13,094 nucleotides of DNA, taken from Kiritimatiellia bacterium (lineage in GTDB: Bacteria > Verrucomicrobiota > Kiritimatiellia > B70-G9). Numbering within the stretch: position 1 is the stretch's first letter; every line of letters starts with the position of its first letter. Below the pieces are notes generated by a model that was not told the DNA's origin, ran no database searches, and saw only the letters and a program-made list of their open reading frames with translations. The stretch covers positions 1 through 13,094 of the forward strand of contig DTYT01000255.1 in assembly GCA_012961745.1 (NCBI GenBank). Reading direction: 5' to 3'. Below, piece by piece: positions 7,380-13,094 of the stretch. The position numbers and the translations under genes were made by a program.

Positions 7380-7404
7380 CACGCTGGCCGAGAGCGTTTG
7401 GTCC

Positions 7405-7409
7405 GGGAG
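7405..7409 (+). promoter_or_regulatory. Ribosome binding site fixing the start at 7416
   Basis: GGGAG followed by six bases and ATG 7416. It favours this ATG over the in-frame TTG at 7398. Confidence 0.6.
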
Positions 7410-7415
7410 CGACGT

Positions 7416-8543
7416 ATGCTACAGGGGTCCAAACCGGGTTCACCGGTAGTTTTCTACATCAGCGGCCATGGCCTGGGTCATGCTTCAAGGACGTGCCAGA
7501 TCGTCGGAGCGTTTATCCGCGGTTATCCGGAGATCCCCGTCCGCGTAGTGAGCGGGGCCCCGGTCTGGTTCATCAGGGAGCGCCTGGGAGATGCAATATC
7601 TTCTCTTGAGGACCGCACCCTGGACGTGGGATTGGTGCAGGTTGATCCCATCAGGGTAGACCGGAAACTGTCGGCCGATCGAATCACTGCGCTGCTGGAA
7701 CAATGGGACGGGCTCGTAGACCGCGAATCTGCCCACCTGAAAGAGATCTCCGCCGGGGCGGTGGTCTGTGATGTTCCGGCGGTTCCGGTTGAAGCCGCCC
7801 ACCGTCTCAGTATTCCCGCAGTGGTGTCGGCAAATTTCACCTGGGACTGGATCTATCAGGGCTACGACGACGGTTCAGCGGTGTGGAAACGGGCCGTCGC
7901 GCGGTTCCGGAGGGCCTATGCCCGCGCAGATCTGCTTCTGAAAATGCCGTTCTCGCCCTCCATGGAAAATTTCGGTCGCCGGATCGAGATCCCCCTGATT
8001 TCCACACCGGGAAGAAACCGCCGGGCTCAGTTGGAAGCCTTGCTGGGTGTGCCACGGGAAAGGTTGCTGGTCCTGTTGGCCTTCTCGTCCGTACCTTTGG
8101 AGCCGGAGGCCATGGATCGCCTGGCCCGGGATCCGGGGGTTCGCTTTCTGTTGCCGGAGCCGGCCAAGGTGCACCACCGCGGGTTCCAGACGGTCTCCCG
8201 CCGTGCCATTGAATTCGGTGATCTGGTTGCATCTGTGGATGTGGTGGTCTCCAAATCCGGGTTTGGGATAGTTTCGGATTGTATCGCCAACCGTAAGCCG
8301 CTGGTCCTGGTGGAACGCCCTGATTTTCCCGAAAGTGAGTTGCTGGTGCGGGAGGCACCCGAATACATTCCCTGCCGGGTAGTGAGCGCCGAAGATTTCT
8401 ACGAGGGGAAATTTCTGGCGGCGGTGTACGCCGTAGCGTCGGATCGAACATCCAAGCGTCCTGCGGTAATGGGCGGCGCGGCCCTGGCCGCAGAGTGGAT
8501 CAGGAAGATGTGGTATCCTGCGCGAGGGCAGCGCGGCGGGTGA
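7416..8543 (+). CDS. Glycosyltransferase-like protein related to the N-domain of plant L-arabinokinase
   Basis: A 375-residue cytoplasmic GT-B-like protein. The N-terminal FYISGHGLGHASR (13-25) is the nucleotide-sugar glycosyltransferase-type Gly/His motif. The central segment has VVCDVPAVP (116-124) and NFTWDWIYQGY (140-150), and the C-terminal half has DVVVSKSGFGIVSD (275-288) and ERPDF (300-304). These patterns resemble, from memory, the glycosyltransferase-like N-terminal domain of Arabidopsis ARA1, a protein in which that domain precedes a GHMP-type L-arabinokinase. Here a GHMP kinase is encoded two genes downstream. The reaction is unknown: it could be a glycosyltransferase or a regulatory/sugar-binding partner. 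No transmembrane helix is visible. It is the first gene of a three-gene plus-strand operon, with a 77-bp gap to the aldolase gene. Confidence 0.8.
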   Translation: MLQGSKPGSPVVFYISGHGLGHASRTCQIVGAFIRGYPEIPVRVVSGAPVWFIRERLGDAISSLEDRTLDVGLVQVDPIRVDRKLSADRITALLEQWDGLVDRESAHLKEISAGAVVCDVPAVPVEAAHRLSIPAVVSANFTWDWIYQGYDDGSAVWKRAVARFRRAYARADLLLKMPFSPSMENFGRRIEIPLISTPGRNRRAQLEALLGVPRERLLVLLAFSSVPLEPEAMDRLARDPGVRFLLPEPAKVHHRGFQTVSRRAIEFGDLVASVDVVVSKSGFGIVSDCIANRKPLVLVERPDFPESELLVREAPEYIPCRVVSAEDFYEGKFLAAVYAVASDRTSKRPAVMGGAALAAEWIRKMWYPARGQRGG

Positions 8544-8606
8544 TCGCTGGGGGCTTGTCGGCCCGGCGGTGATGTGGAGAATAGGCGTGTGACTGGGGAT
8601 AACTTG

Positions 8607-8613
8607 AAGGAGG
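8607..8613 (+). promoter_or_regulatory. Strong ribosome binding site for a GTG start
   Basis: A perfect AAGGAGG seven bases before GTG 8621. It settles the non-ATG start of the transaldolase-family gene. Confidence 0.8.
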
Positions 8614-8620
8614 TTGCGTC

Positions 8621-9358
8621 GTGGAGAAGGCAGGTGATCACATTCCCCGCTTGGAAGAGTTGAAGATAAAGATATATTCAGACGGGGCTGATCTGGATTC
8701 CATTATCGCCGCTTACCAGGAGGGACTGGTCAAGGGATTCACGACCAATCCTACGCTCATGTCCAAGGCGGGTATCACGAATTACATGGCTTTCGCCTCG
8801 GAGGTGCTGCGGGTGGTGACGGACTTGCCGGTTTCTTTTGAGGTCTTCTCCGATGATTTCGATGGAATGCGGGAGCAGGCGGAAAAGCTCTCTGCGCTGG
8901 CCTCGAACGTATACGTGAAAATCCCCGTCACCAATACCCGGGGAGATTCGTCCGCACCTCTCATTCGGGATCTGTCCGGCCGGGGGCTGAAACTGAACAT
9001 CACCGCCATCCTTTCTCTCAGGCAAGTCAGGGAAGTGGCCGACGCCCTCGACCCGGATACGCCGGCGATCGTATCGGTTTTTGCGGGGCGCATTGCAGAT
9101 ACCGGCCGGGATCCGACACCCCTAATGAGAGAAGCGCTGAATATTCTTGGCAGACGTCCCCGGGCGGAACTCCTGTGGGCAAGCCCCCGCGAGGCACTGA
9201 ATATCATCCAGGCTGAAAGCATAGGATGCCATATCATCACGGTCACGCCGTCCTTGCTTGCCAAGGCACGGCTCTTCGGAAGGGACCTGGAGGAGTTTTC
9301 GCTGGAAACTGTAAAGATGTTTTACCATGACGCGATCAAGAGCGGATTCCGCATCTAG
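8621..9358 (+). CDS. Transaldolase-family Schiff-base aldolase
   Basis: A 245-residue TIM-barrel aldolase of the small transaldolase/fructose-6-phosphate aldolase family, which transfers or releases a dihydroxyacetone unit through a lysine Schiff base. Visible residues are the N-terminal Asp in YSDGAD (about 21), KGFTTNPTLM (38-47), the catalytic lysine in YVKIPVTNT (Lys100), and a C-terminal ETVKMFYHDA segment typical of this subfamily. It starts at GTG 8621, set by a perfect AAGGAGG. The gene lies between a glycosyltransferase-like gene and a GHMP sugar kinase, so it may supply a ketose phosphate (for example sedoheptulose-7-phosphate) for a special sugar rather than serve central metabolism. 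That is inference; plain transaldolase activity is the conservative alternative. Confidence 0.9.
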   Translation: MEKAGDHIPRLEELKIKIYSDGADLDSIIAAYQEGLVKGFTTNPTLMSKAGITNYMAFASEVLRVVTDLPVSFEVFSDDFDGMREQAEKLSALASNVYVKIPVTNTRGDSSAPLIRDLSGRGLKLNITAILSLRQVREVADALDPDTPAIVSVFAGRIADTGRDPTPLMREALNILGRRPRAELLWASPREALNIIQAESIGCHIITVTPSLLAKARLFGRDLEEFSLETVKMFYHDAIKSGFRI

Positions 9359-9405
9359 TTGAATAGTCACTGCACGGGACGGCCGGGCATGGGAAGGAGG
9401 CAGAG

Positions 9406-10449
9406 ATGATCATCACGCGGACGCCGTTTCGGATCACGCTGGGCGGAGGAGGAACCGACCTGCCCTCGTTCTATACCGATCACGGAGGCTTCATCTTTGC
9501 CATGTGCATTAATAAGTACATGTACCTGATGTTGAACCGGCGGTCGGTGGCCGACCGGAAAATCGTGGTCCGCTACAGCAAGGTGGAGATCGTGGACGAC
9601 ATAGAGGAAATTCAGCTTCCGCTTGCGCGGGAAGCATTGCGCATGCACAACGTGCGGGAAAACATAGAACTTACCAGTGTCGCTGACATGCCGGCGCGCA
9701 CCGGGCTGGGGTCCTCGGGTGCCTACCTTGTGGGACTGCTGACTGCGATTCGTGCCTACCGGGGCGAACCGGCTTCCTCGGTAGATATCGCCGAAGAAGC
9801 GTGCCACATCGAGATCAACGTGTTGCACGAGCCGGTAGGCAAGCAGGACCAGTATATGGCCGCGCTCGGCGGATTCCGCGTGTTGGAAATCAGCACGAGC
9901 GGGCAGGTGGCGATCCGGAGAGTTCCGGTGGATTTTCAACTGGCAACGGAGCTGGTGTCAAAGGCAAGGGTGTATTATACCGGTGTGCAGCGCCGGGCCA
10001 CGGCAGTGCTCGAGGAACAGGACGAGGCTACGCGGCGACGGGAGCGCCCTGACCATCAGCGAGTGGTTGACTGCCTGTTGCATATCAAGGAAATCGGGCA
10101 TCGCATTCTTAGGGCCTTCGAGGAGCGTGACTTGGATGCCTTCGGAAGGCTGCTGGACGATCACTGGTCCTACAAGAAGAAGATGTCCGCCAGGATCAGT
10201 CTAAGTGTAATCGATTCGCTCTATGGCCACGTCAAGAAAGAGTTCGGTGTGCTTGGGGGGAAGCTAATCGGTGCCGGCGGGGGCGGTTTTCTGATGCTCT
10301 ACTGTCCCGAGCGGGGTCGCGAGCTGGACGCATTCATGGCAGAACGACAGATGCCCCGGATAGACTATTTTCCCGCTCTCCAGGGCTCCCGGGTCGTAAG
10401 CGACATGACTGCCTTCGACGATTTCGGCTGGCAGCTCGCCGATTCCTGA
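9406..10449 (+). CDS. GHMP-family sugar kinase, HddA-like (heptose-7-phosphate kinase type)
   Basis: A 347-residue ATP-dependent sugar-1-kinase. The N-terminus ITRTPFRITLGGGGTDLPSF is diagnostic of the group containing D-glycero-D-manno-heptose-7-phosphate kinase (HddA) and related kinases. The ATP-binding GHMP motif is PARTGLGSSGAYL (96-108), followed by EPVGKQDQY (142-150) and the C-terminal GGKLIGAGGGGFL (284-296). All three GHMP motifs are intact. AAGGAGG lies five bases before ATG 9406. It is the third gene of the operon, 47 bp after the aldolase. HddA makes heptose-1,7-bisphosphate for GDP-heptose; partner genes gmhA, gmhB and hddC are not in this window. Fucokinase, L-arabinose or other sugar kinase activity is possible, since members of this group are often mis-assigned. 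Confidence 0.88.
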   Translation: MIITRTPFRITLGGGGTDLPSFYTDHGGFIFAMCINKYMYLMLNRRSVADRKIVVRYSKVEIVDDIEEIQLPLAREALRMHNVRENIELTSVADMPARTGLGSSGAYLVGLLTAIRAYRGEPASSVDIAEEACHIEINVLHEPVGKQDQYMAALGGFRVLEISTSGQVAIRRVPVDFQLATELVSKARVYYTGVQRRATAVLEEQDEATRRRERPDHQRVVDCLLHIKEIGHRILRAFEERDLDAFGRLLDDHWSYKKKMSARISLSVIDSLYGHVKKEFGVLGGKLIGAGGGGFLMLYCPERGRELDAFMAERQMPRIDYFPALQGSRVVSDMTAFDDFGWQLADS

Positions 10450-10881
10450 GTGGCGAACCGTTGATTCCGAGAGGGCCCCAAAAAGCTGCTGGTTCACCCG
10501 CCTCCCGCCAACGGTCCGTCTTCCTGTCCGGCAGTCGCTGCCTCGTCACTGGCAACGGGTATCTCCGGCGGATCGTGCGACCGTTGCACATGCAGGCTGG
10601 ATGAATCTCTGCTGCTCAACTCTCACGGACTGGGGATCGCGCGTTTTGCGTACCCCGGGATGGTATCGCAGCGGGTCTGCTCGCGGGTGAATCGGGACAC
10701 CGCAATGCTAACAGATGCACTCGGGTATGCGAACTCCCGCGGTTTCCCAAACCCGCAGGACTTGGATCGTCAGCGGGCACAGAGTGTACCTTGCCAGAGG
10801 AGATGGCGGGCGCCTCCTTGCGATGTCCGGCCCGGGATTCATCTGGGCACCGGAGAACGGTGTATGGCAAAGCGATGTTCC

Positions 10882-10910
10882 TTGCTGGTAACGGCCGGCT
10901 ATGCTAGGCT
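10882..10910 (+). promoter_or_regulatory. Putative extended -10 promoter of the cyclase-folE genes
   Basis: TTGCTG (10882-10887), 17 bases, TAGGCT (10905-10910) with TGC just before the -10 box. It closely resembles the promoter at 7351-7379 and lies about 42 bases before ATG 10952. Confidence 0.4.
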
Positions 10911-10941
10911 AGGGTGCTTGAACGGTGGACATGCGGAGCGC

Positions 10942-10946
10942 GGAGG
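10942..10946 (+). promoter_or_regulatory. Ribosome binding site fixing the start at 10952
   Basis: GGAGG five bases before ATG 10952. It favours this start over the in-frame GTG 10925 and ATG 10931. Confidence 0.65.
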
Positions 10947-10951
10947 CTCGA

Positions 10952-11554
10952 ATGCAACGACCCCAAGACTCAGGGGATGATTCTTTCCGCGAGATCTGTA
11001 CCGGAAGGCGGGGTGTGAATCCCGACACCCTACAGCAGGTGATCCTCCTGGCCGTGGAGCTCGCCCGGGAAGGAAGAGAAGGCCGCAAGGTGGGCACTCT
11101 TTTCGTCGTTTCGGACGAAGAGGAAACTTTGAAGCGTTCTACGTGTCTCATACTGGATCCCTTGTGGAATCATCCTGATGATGCCAAGCGGATCAGTGAT
11201 CCCAACATGCGGGAGACCGTAAAGGAACTAGCGCAACTGGACGGCGGCTTTGTGGTCTCGGACTCGGGCGTGGTGCTCTCCGCCTGTCGATACGTGAGTG
11301 CTCCGTCAGAGGGAATTAGGCTGCCCATGGGATTAGGGAGCCGTCACATGGCGGCCGCTTCGATCACCCGGGCGACCAAGGCCGTGGCGGTGGTGGTGTC
11401 CGAAACATCCATCGTCAGGGTGTTTGACGACGGTGAAATAGTAGCGGAAATTATCCCGGAACTGTGGCTGCTTCGCCGCTATGGTCTCCATCTGACCGCA
11501 CCCTATTCCGCTCGCAGCGTGGAGGATATGACCGTGGTCAGCAAGAATGAATGA
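10952..11554 (+). CDS. Diadenylate cyclase (DisA_N domain), DacZ-like, stand-alone
   Basis: A 200-residue soluble protein consisting almost entirely of a DisA_N (DAC) domain, predicted to condense two ATP to the second messenger c-di-AMP. Visible are LLAVELAREGREGRKVGTLFVVSD (about 32-55), the first catalytic motif as LDGGFVVSDSGVVLSA (96-111), and the second as GLGSRHMAAASITRAT (127-142), then VVVSETSIVRVF. The usual DGA and RHR triplets read DGG and RHM here; the SRH core and the overall pattern look more like DacZ/archaeal-type cyclases than DisA or CdaA. There is no membrane helix and no DisA DNA-binding part. The start at ATG 10952 is set by GGAGG. Its 3' end overlaps folE by eight bases. 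Activity is likely but not certain given the motif changes. Confidence 0.85.
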   Translation: MQRPQDSGDDSFREICTGRRGVNPDTLQQVILLAVELAREGREGRKVGTLFVVSDEEETLKRSTCLILDPLWNHPDDAKRISDPNMRETVKELAQLDGGFVVSDSGVVLSACRYVSAPSEGIRLPMGLGSRHMAAASITRATKAVAVVVSETSIVRVFDDGEIVAEIIPELWLLRRYGLHLTAPYSARSVEDMTVVSKNE

Positions 11555-12131
11555 GGCCAAGCACACAGCCGACCGGCTGGCAGATGCTGTCAGAGCGATT
11601 CTGAAAGAAATGGGGGAAGACCCCTCCCGTGATGGTCTGCTGCGTACTCCCCAACGAGCTGCCCAGGCTCTCCGCTTTCTCACCCGGGGCTATGCGCAGA
11701 ATCCCCTGCAGATTATTCAGTCGGCCGTCTTCCCTTCCGAATCGCATGATATGATCATTGTGAAGGACATTGAAATATTCAGTCTGTGTGAGCATCACCT
11801 GCTGCCCTTCTACGGACGGTGCCATATCGGCTATGTACCTGCCGGAAGAGTGGTCGGGGTGAGCAAGCTGGCGCGGCTTGCAGAGGCCTATTCCCGCAGA
11901 CTTCAGCAGCAGGAACGCCTTACCCACCAGATTGCCGTCGCACTGATGGACGCCCTGAAGCCGGTTGGTGTCGGCGTGGTGATTGAGGCCCGCCACCTCT
12001 GCATGATGATGCGCGGAGTTGAAAAGCAGAATTCAGCTATGGTTACATCTGCGATGCTGGGCCATTTCAGAAGTTCAATGGCGACACGGAGCGAGTTTCT
12101 TCAACTCATCGGGAAATCATCACCCTCGTAG
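11547..12131 (+). CDS. folE: GTP cyclohydrolase I
   Basis: Converts GTP to 7,8-dihydroneopterin triphosphate, the entry step to folate and, in many bacteria, queuosine. The 194-residue length and motifs are canonical type I: RTPQRAAQA (33-41), SLCEHHLLPFYG (79-90) with zinc ligands Cys81 and His84, Cys152 in the RHLCMMMRG segment as the third zinc ligand, and RGVEKQNSAMVTSAMLG (156-172). All key residues are intact. ATG 11547 lies inside the end of the cyclase gene (8-bp overlap) with no strong ribosome site of its own, so its translation is probably coupled to the cyclase. No other folate or queuosine gene is in the window. Confidence 0.97.
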   Translation: MNEAKHTADRLADAVRAILKEMGEDPSRDGLLRTPQRAAQALRFLTRGYAQNPLQIIQSAVFPSESHDMIIVKDIEIFSLCEHHLLPFYGRCHIGYVPAGRVVGVSKLARLAEAYSRRLQQQERLTHQIAVALMDALKPVGVGVVIEARHLCMMMRGVEKQNSAMVTSAMLGHFRSSMATRSEFLQLIGKSSPS

Positions 12132-12137
12132 GGGAAA

Positions 12138-12169
12138 CCTCGCCCCCGGGAGGGCTGTCCCGGCCGAGG
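12138..12169 (+). other. Hairpin after folE (not a standard terminator)
   Basis: Nested inverted repeat: CCTCG (12138-12142) pairs with CGAGG (12165-12169) and CCGGGA (12146-12151) pairs with TCCCGG (12158-12163). No T-run follows, so rho-independent termination is not supported; it could cap an mRNA end or attenuate the next gene. Confidence 0.4.
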
Positions 12170-12192
12170 CGACCGGTGTATTATTGAGATAG

Positions 12193-13094
12193 ATGGTGAA
12201 GCAAAAAGTCACAATGGGCCTGGGATTCCGCGCCGTGCCCGCCGCGCAGGTGGTTTTGAGAGCGGTGATGGTTCTGTTGACCTGCGTTCTGACGCGGGCG
12301 AAGGTATCACCGCCGGCTGCTCCGATTGGCATGCTCAGGGTTACCGGGACGGGCGTGTTTATCCCATTGAAGGATCTGGGACTGAGATATCCGGTGGGTA
12401 AGCGCCTGCCGCTCTTTCAGGAGACGAGGGGCTACTATGTTGTCAAGGTAACCACGCCCGAGTACGGCGAGCGGCTGTGCGCTTTTCCAGTCAGAAACCG
12501 TCGGGGCGAGGCTACTGCTTGGGTCACCGAGGACGGTTTGCTGATTTTCGGCCGACCGACGGTATCATGCCCGGGCAGATTCTACTTCTCGCGAGGAGAA
12601 TTGTTGCCGGTGGTAGCAAAGGGGGAGAGGGGTTATCTGGCCGAAGTGACACGCTTCGGGCGCAAGGTACAGATCCTCATTCCCCGGGACCGTAGCGGTC
12701 TTGAGTTTCTGCCGTGGACTCCCCCGTCCAAAAAGGAAGCCAAAAAGGGCGAGCTGGTGGTGGCCGAAGCCGCCGCGGAGAGGAAAGGCGCGGAGCCGGG
12801 GTCACGTCCCTCTGCGACATCGTATTACAAGAAGCCGCCCGTCCGCCGGGTGGGAAAGAGAACCCTTCCCGCACCTGCCGGTCCTGGAGAAGAGACGGAA
12901 GCCGTGACCGGCGAGATAACCGGGCCTTCCGAAGGGGAGTCCGCAGCAGTGGGACGCCGTCCCGCGAAAGAACCGGAACCCGGTGTGGTTCCGCCCACGC
13001 CGGCACAGGCCGCAGCCGCGAAAAGGGCTGCGGCTGGAGTGCAAAAGAAGCCCGCGGCAGTGCCCGAAGCGAAGGAGTACATCATCGAGATCGA
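12193..13094 (+). CDS. Exported or anchored protein with SH3-like modules and a Lys/Pro/Ala-rich tail (cut by window edge)
   Basis: An open frame of 300 codons running off the right edge with no stop. ATG 12193 is preceded directly by an in-frame TAG, so it is the earliest start. The N-terminus (residues 13-36) is hydrophobic with basic residues before it, fitting a signal peptide or membrane anchor. Two similar beta-rich stretches follow: about 69-83 (GKRLPLFQETRGYYV) and about 134-150 (RGELLPVVAKGERGYLA). Each looks like an SH3-like module with a Leu-Pro turn and a Gly-Tyr pair. From about residue 176 the sequence becomes Lys/Pro/Ala/Glu-rich and low in complexity, as in periplasmic or cell-wall spanning linkers. 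It lies 61 bp after folE. I do not recognise a named family; the SH3-like call is from pattern only. Confidence 0.7.
   Translation, partial: MVKQKVTMGLGFRAVPAAQVVLRAVMVLLTCVLTRAKVSPPAAPIGMLRVTGTGVFIPLKDLGLRYPVGKRLPLFQETRGYYVVKVTTPEYGERLCAFPVRNRRGEATAWVTEDGLLIFGRPTVSCPGRFYFSRGELLPVVAKGERGYLAEVTRFGRKVQILIPRDRSGLEFLPWTPPSKKEAKKGELVVAEAAAERKGAEPGSRPSATSYYKKPPVRRVGKRTLPAPAGPGEETEAVTGEITGPSEGESAAVGRRPAKEPEPGVVPPTPAQAAAAKRAAAGVQKKPAAVPEAKEYIIEI

Larger units (their letters stand above)
10450..10951 (+). other. Intergenic region of about 500 bp without a supported gene
   Basis: Between the GHMP kinase stop and the diadenylate cyclase start I see no convincing gene. Short open frames on both strands (10616-10870 minus, 10660-10980 plus) have no ribosome site and give low-complexity Arg/Pro/Ser products. 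Short inverted repeats are present: GGCAG/CTGCC at 10530-10542, an imperfect GGTTT/AAACC at 10741-10753, and CACCG/CGGTG at 10848-10862. None is followed by a T-run, so there is no standard terminator after the kinase. The right end holds a likely promoter (10882-10910). The rest may be gene remnant, untranslated leader or an unrecognised RNA. Confidence 0.5.

Noticed and set aside
7837..8451. 204-codon minus-strand open frame opposite the glycosyltransferase-like gene
   Set aside because: Pro/Arg/Gly-rich shadow of the plus-strand gene, which has clear family motifs and a ribosome site.
10491..10499. GGTTCACCC resembling a tRNA T-loop
   Set aside because: The conserved A after the purine is missing, no acceptor or anticodon stems fit around it, and the reverse strand gives none either.
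10616..10980. Overlapping short open frames on both strands in the gap before the cyclase
   Set aside because: No ribosome sites, no recognisable motif, low-complexity composition; the plus frame also runs into the cyclase start.
12138..12169. Rho-independent terminator after folE
   Set aside because: The hairpin is good but there is no T-run, so it is listed only as a hairpin.
1..13094. CRISPR arrays, insertion sequences, att sites or phage genes
   Set aside because: Searched by eye on both strands; no regularly spaced repeats, transposase, integrase or flanking direct repeats were seen.

Overview
The window is a gene-dense, GC-rich stretch of a bacterial chromosome. It carries 13 recognisable protein genes, two of them cut by the window ends. 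Shine-Dalgarno sites (AAGGAGG type), sigma70-like promoters, overlapping stop/start codons and PTS-type proteins all point to a bacterium. No IS element, CRISPR array, tRNA or rRNA is visible. The mixture (CPA2-type antiporter beside a PTS EIIA, a zinc-ribbon/EIIA fusion, a DacZ-like diadenylate cyclase, a plant arabinokinase-like glycosyltransferase) suggests a poorly cultivated phylum, perhaps near the PVC group, Omnitrophota or Hydrogenedentota. That placement is a guess and is not fixed by the sequence.

Layout, left to right. (1) Positions 1-917, minus strand: a PTS EIIA protein (447-917) followed by the N-terminal part of a CPA2-type cation/proton antiporter that runs off the left edge. 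(2) 1085-1867, plus strand: type-4 uracil-DNA glycosylase, divergent from the EIIA gene. (3) 7266 down to 1868, minus strand: a six-gene, mostly tightly packed set of C4 zinc-ribbon/EIIA fusion, GT2 polyprenyl-phosphate-type glycosyltransferase, CPBP membrane protease, mtnA, thiL and a hotdog thioesterase. The last three are linked by GTGA and ATGA overlaps. The thioesterase and the glycosylase meet tail to tail, their stop codons forming one TGATCA palindrome. (4) 7416-10449, plus strand: an operon of an arabinokinase-N-domain-like glycosyltransferase, a transaldolase-family aldolase and an HddA-like GHMP sugar kinase, each with a strong ribosome binding site. (5) 10450-10951: about 500 bp with no gene I can support, ending in a promoter. 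(6) 10952-12131, plus strand: diadenylate cyclase overlapping folE. (7) 12193 to the right edge: the start of an exported or membrane-anchored protein with two SH3-like modules and a Lys/Pro/Ala-rich tail.

Functional themes: sugar and envelope metabolism (GT2, GT-like protein, transaldolase, GHMP kinase), cofactor synthesis and salvage (thiL, folE, mtnA), and signalling that in other bacteria touches potassium and carbon/nitrogen state (two EIIA domains, an antiporter, a c-di-AMP synthase). The least conventional items are the zinc-ribbon/EIIA fusion, the sugar operon, and the cyclase-folE pair. None is proof of a new system, but each is testable by gene-neighbourhood analysis.
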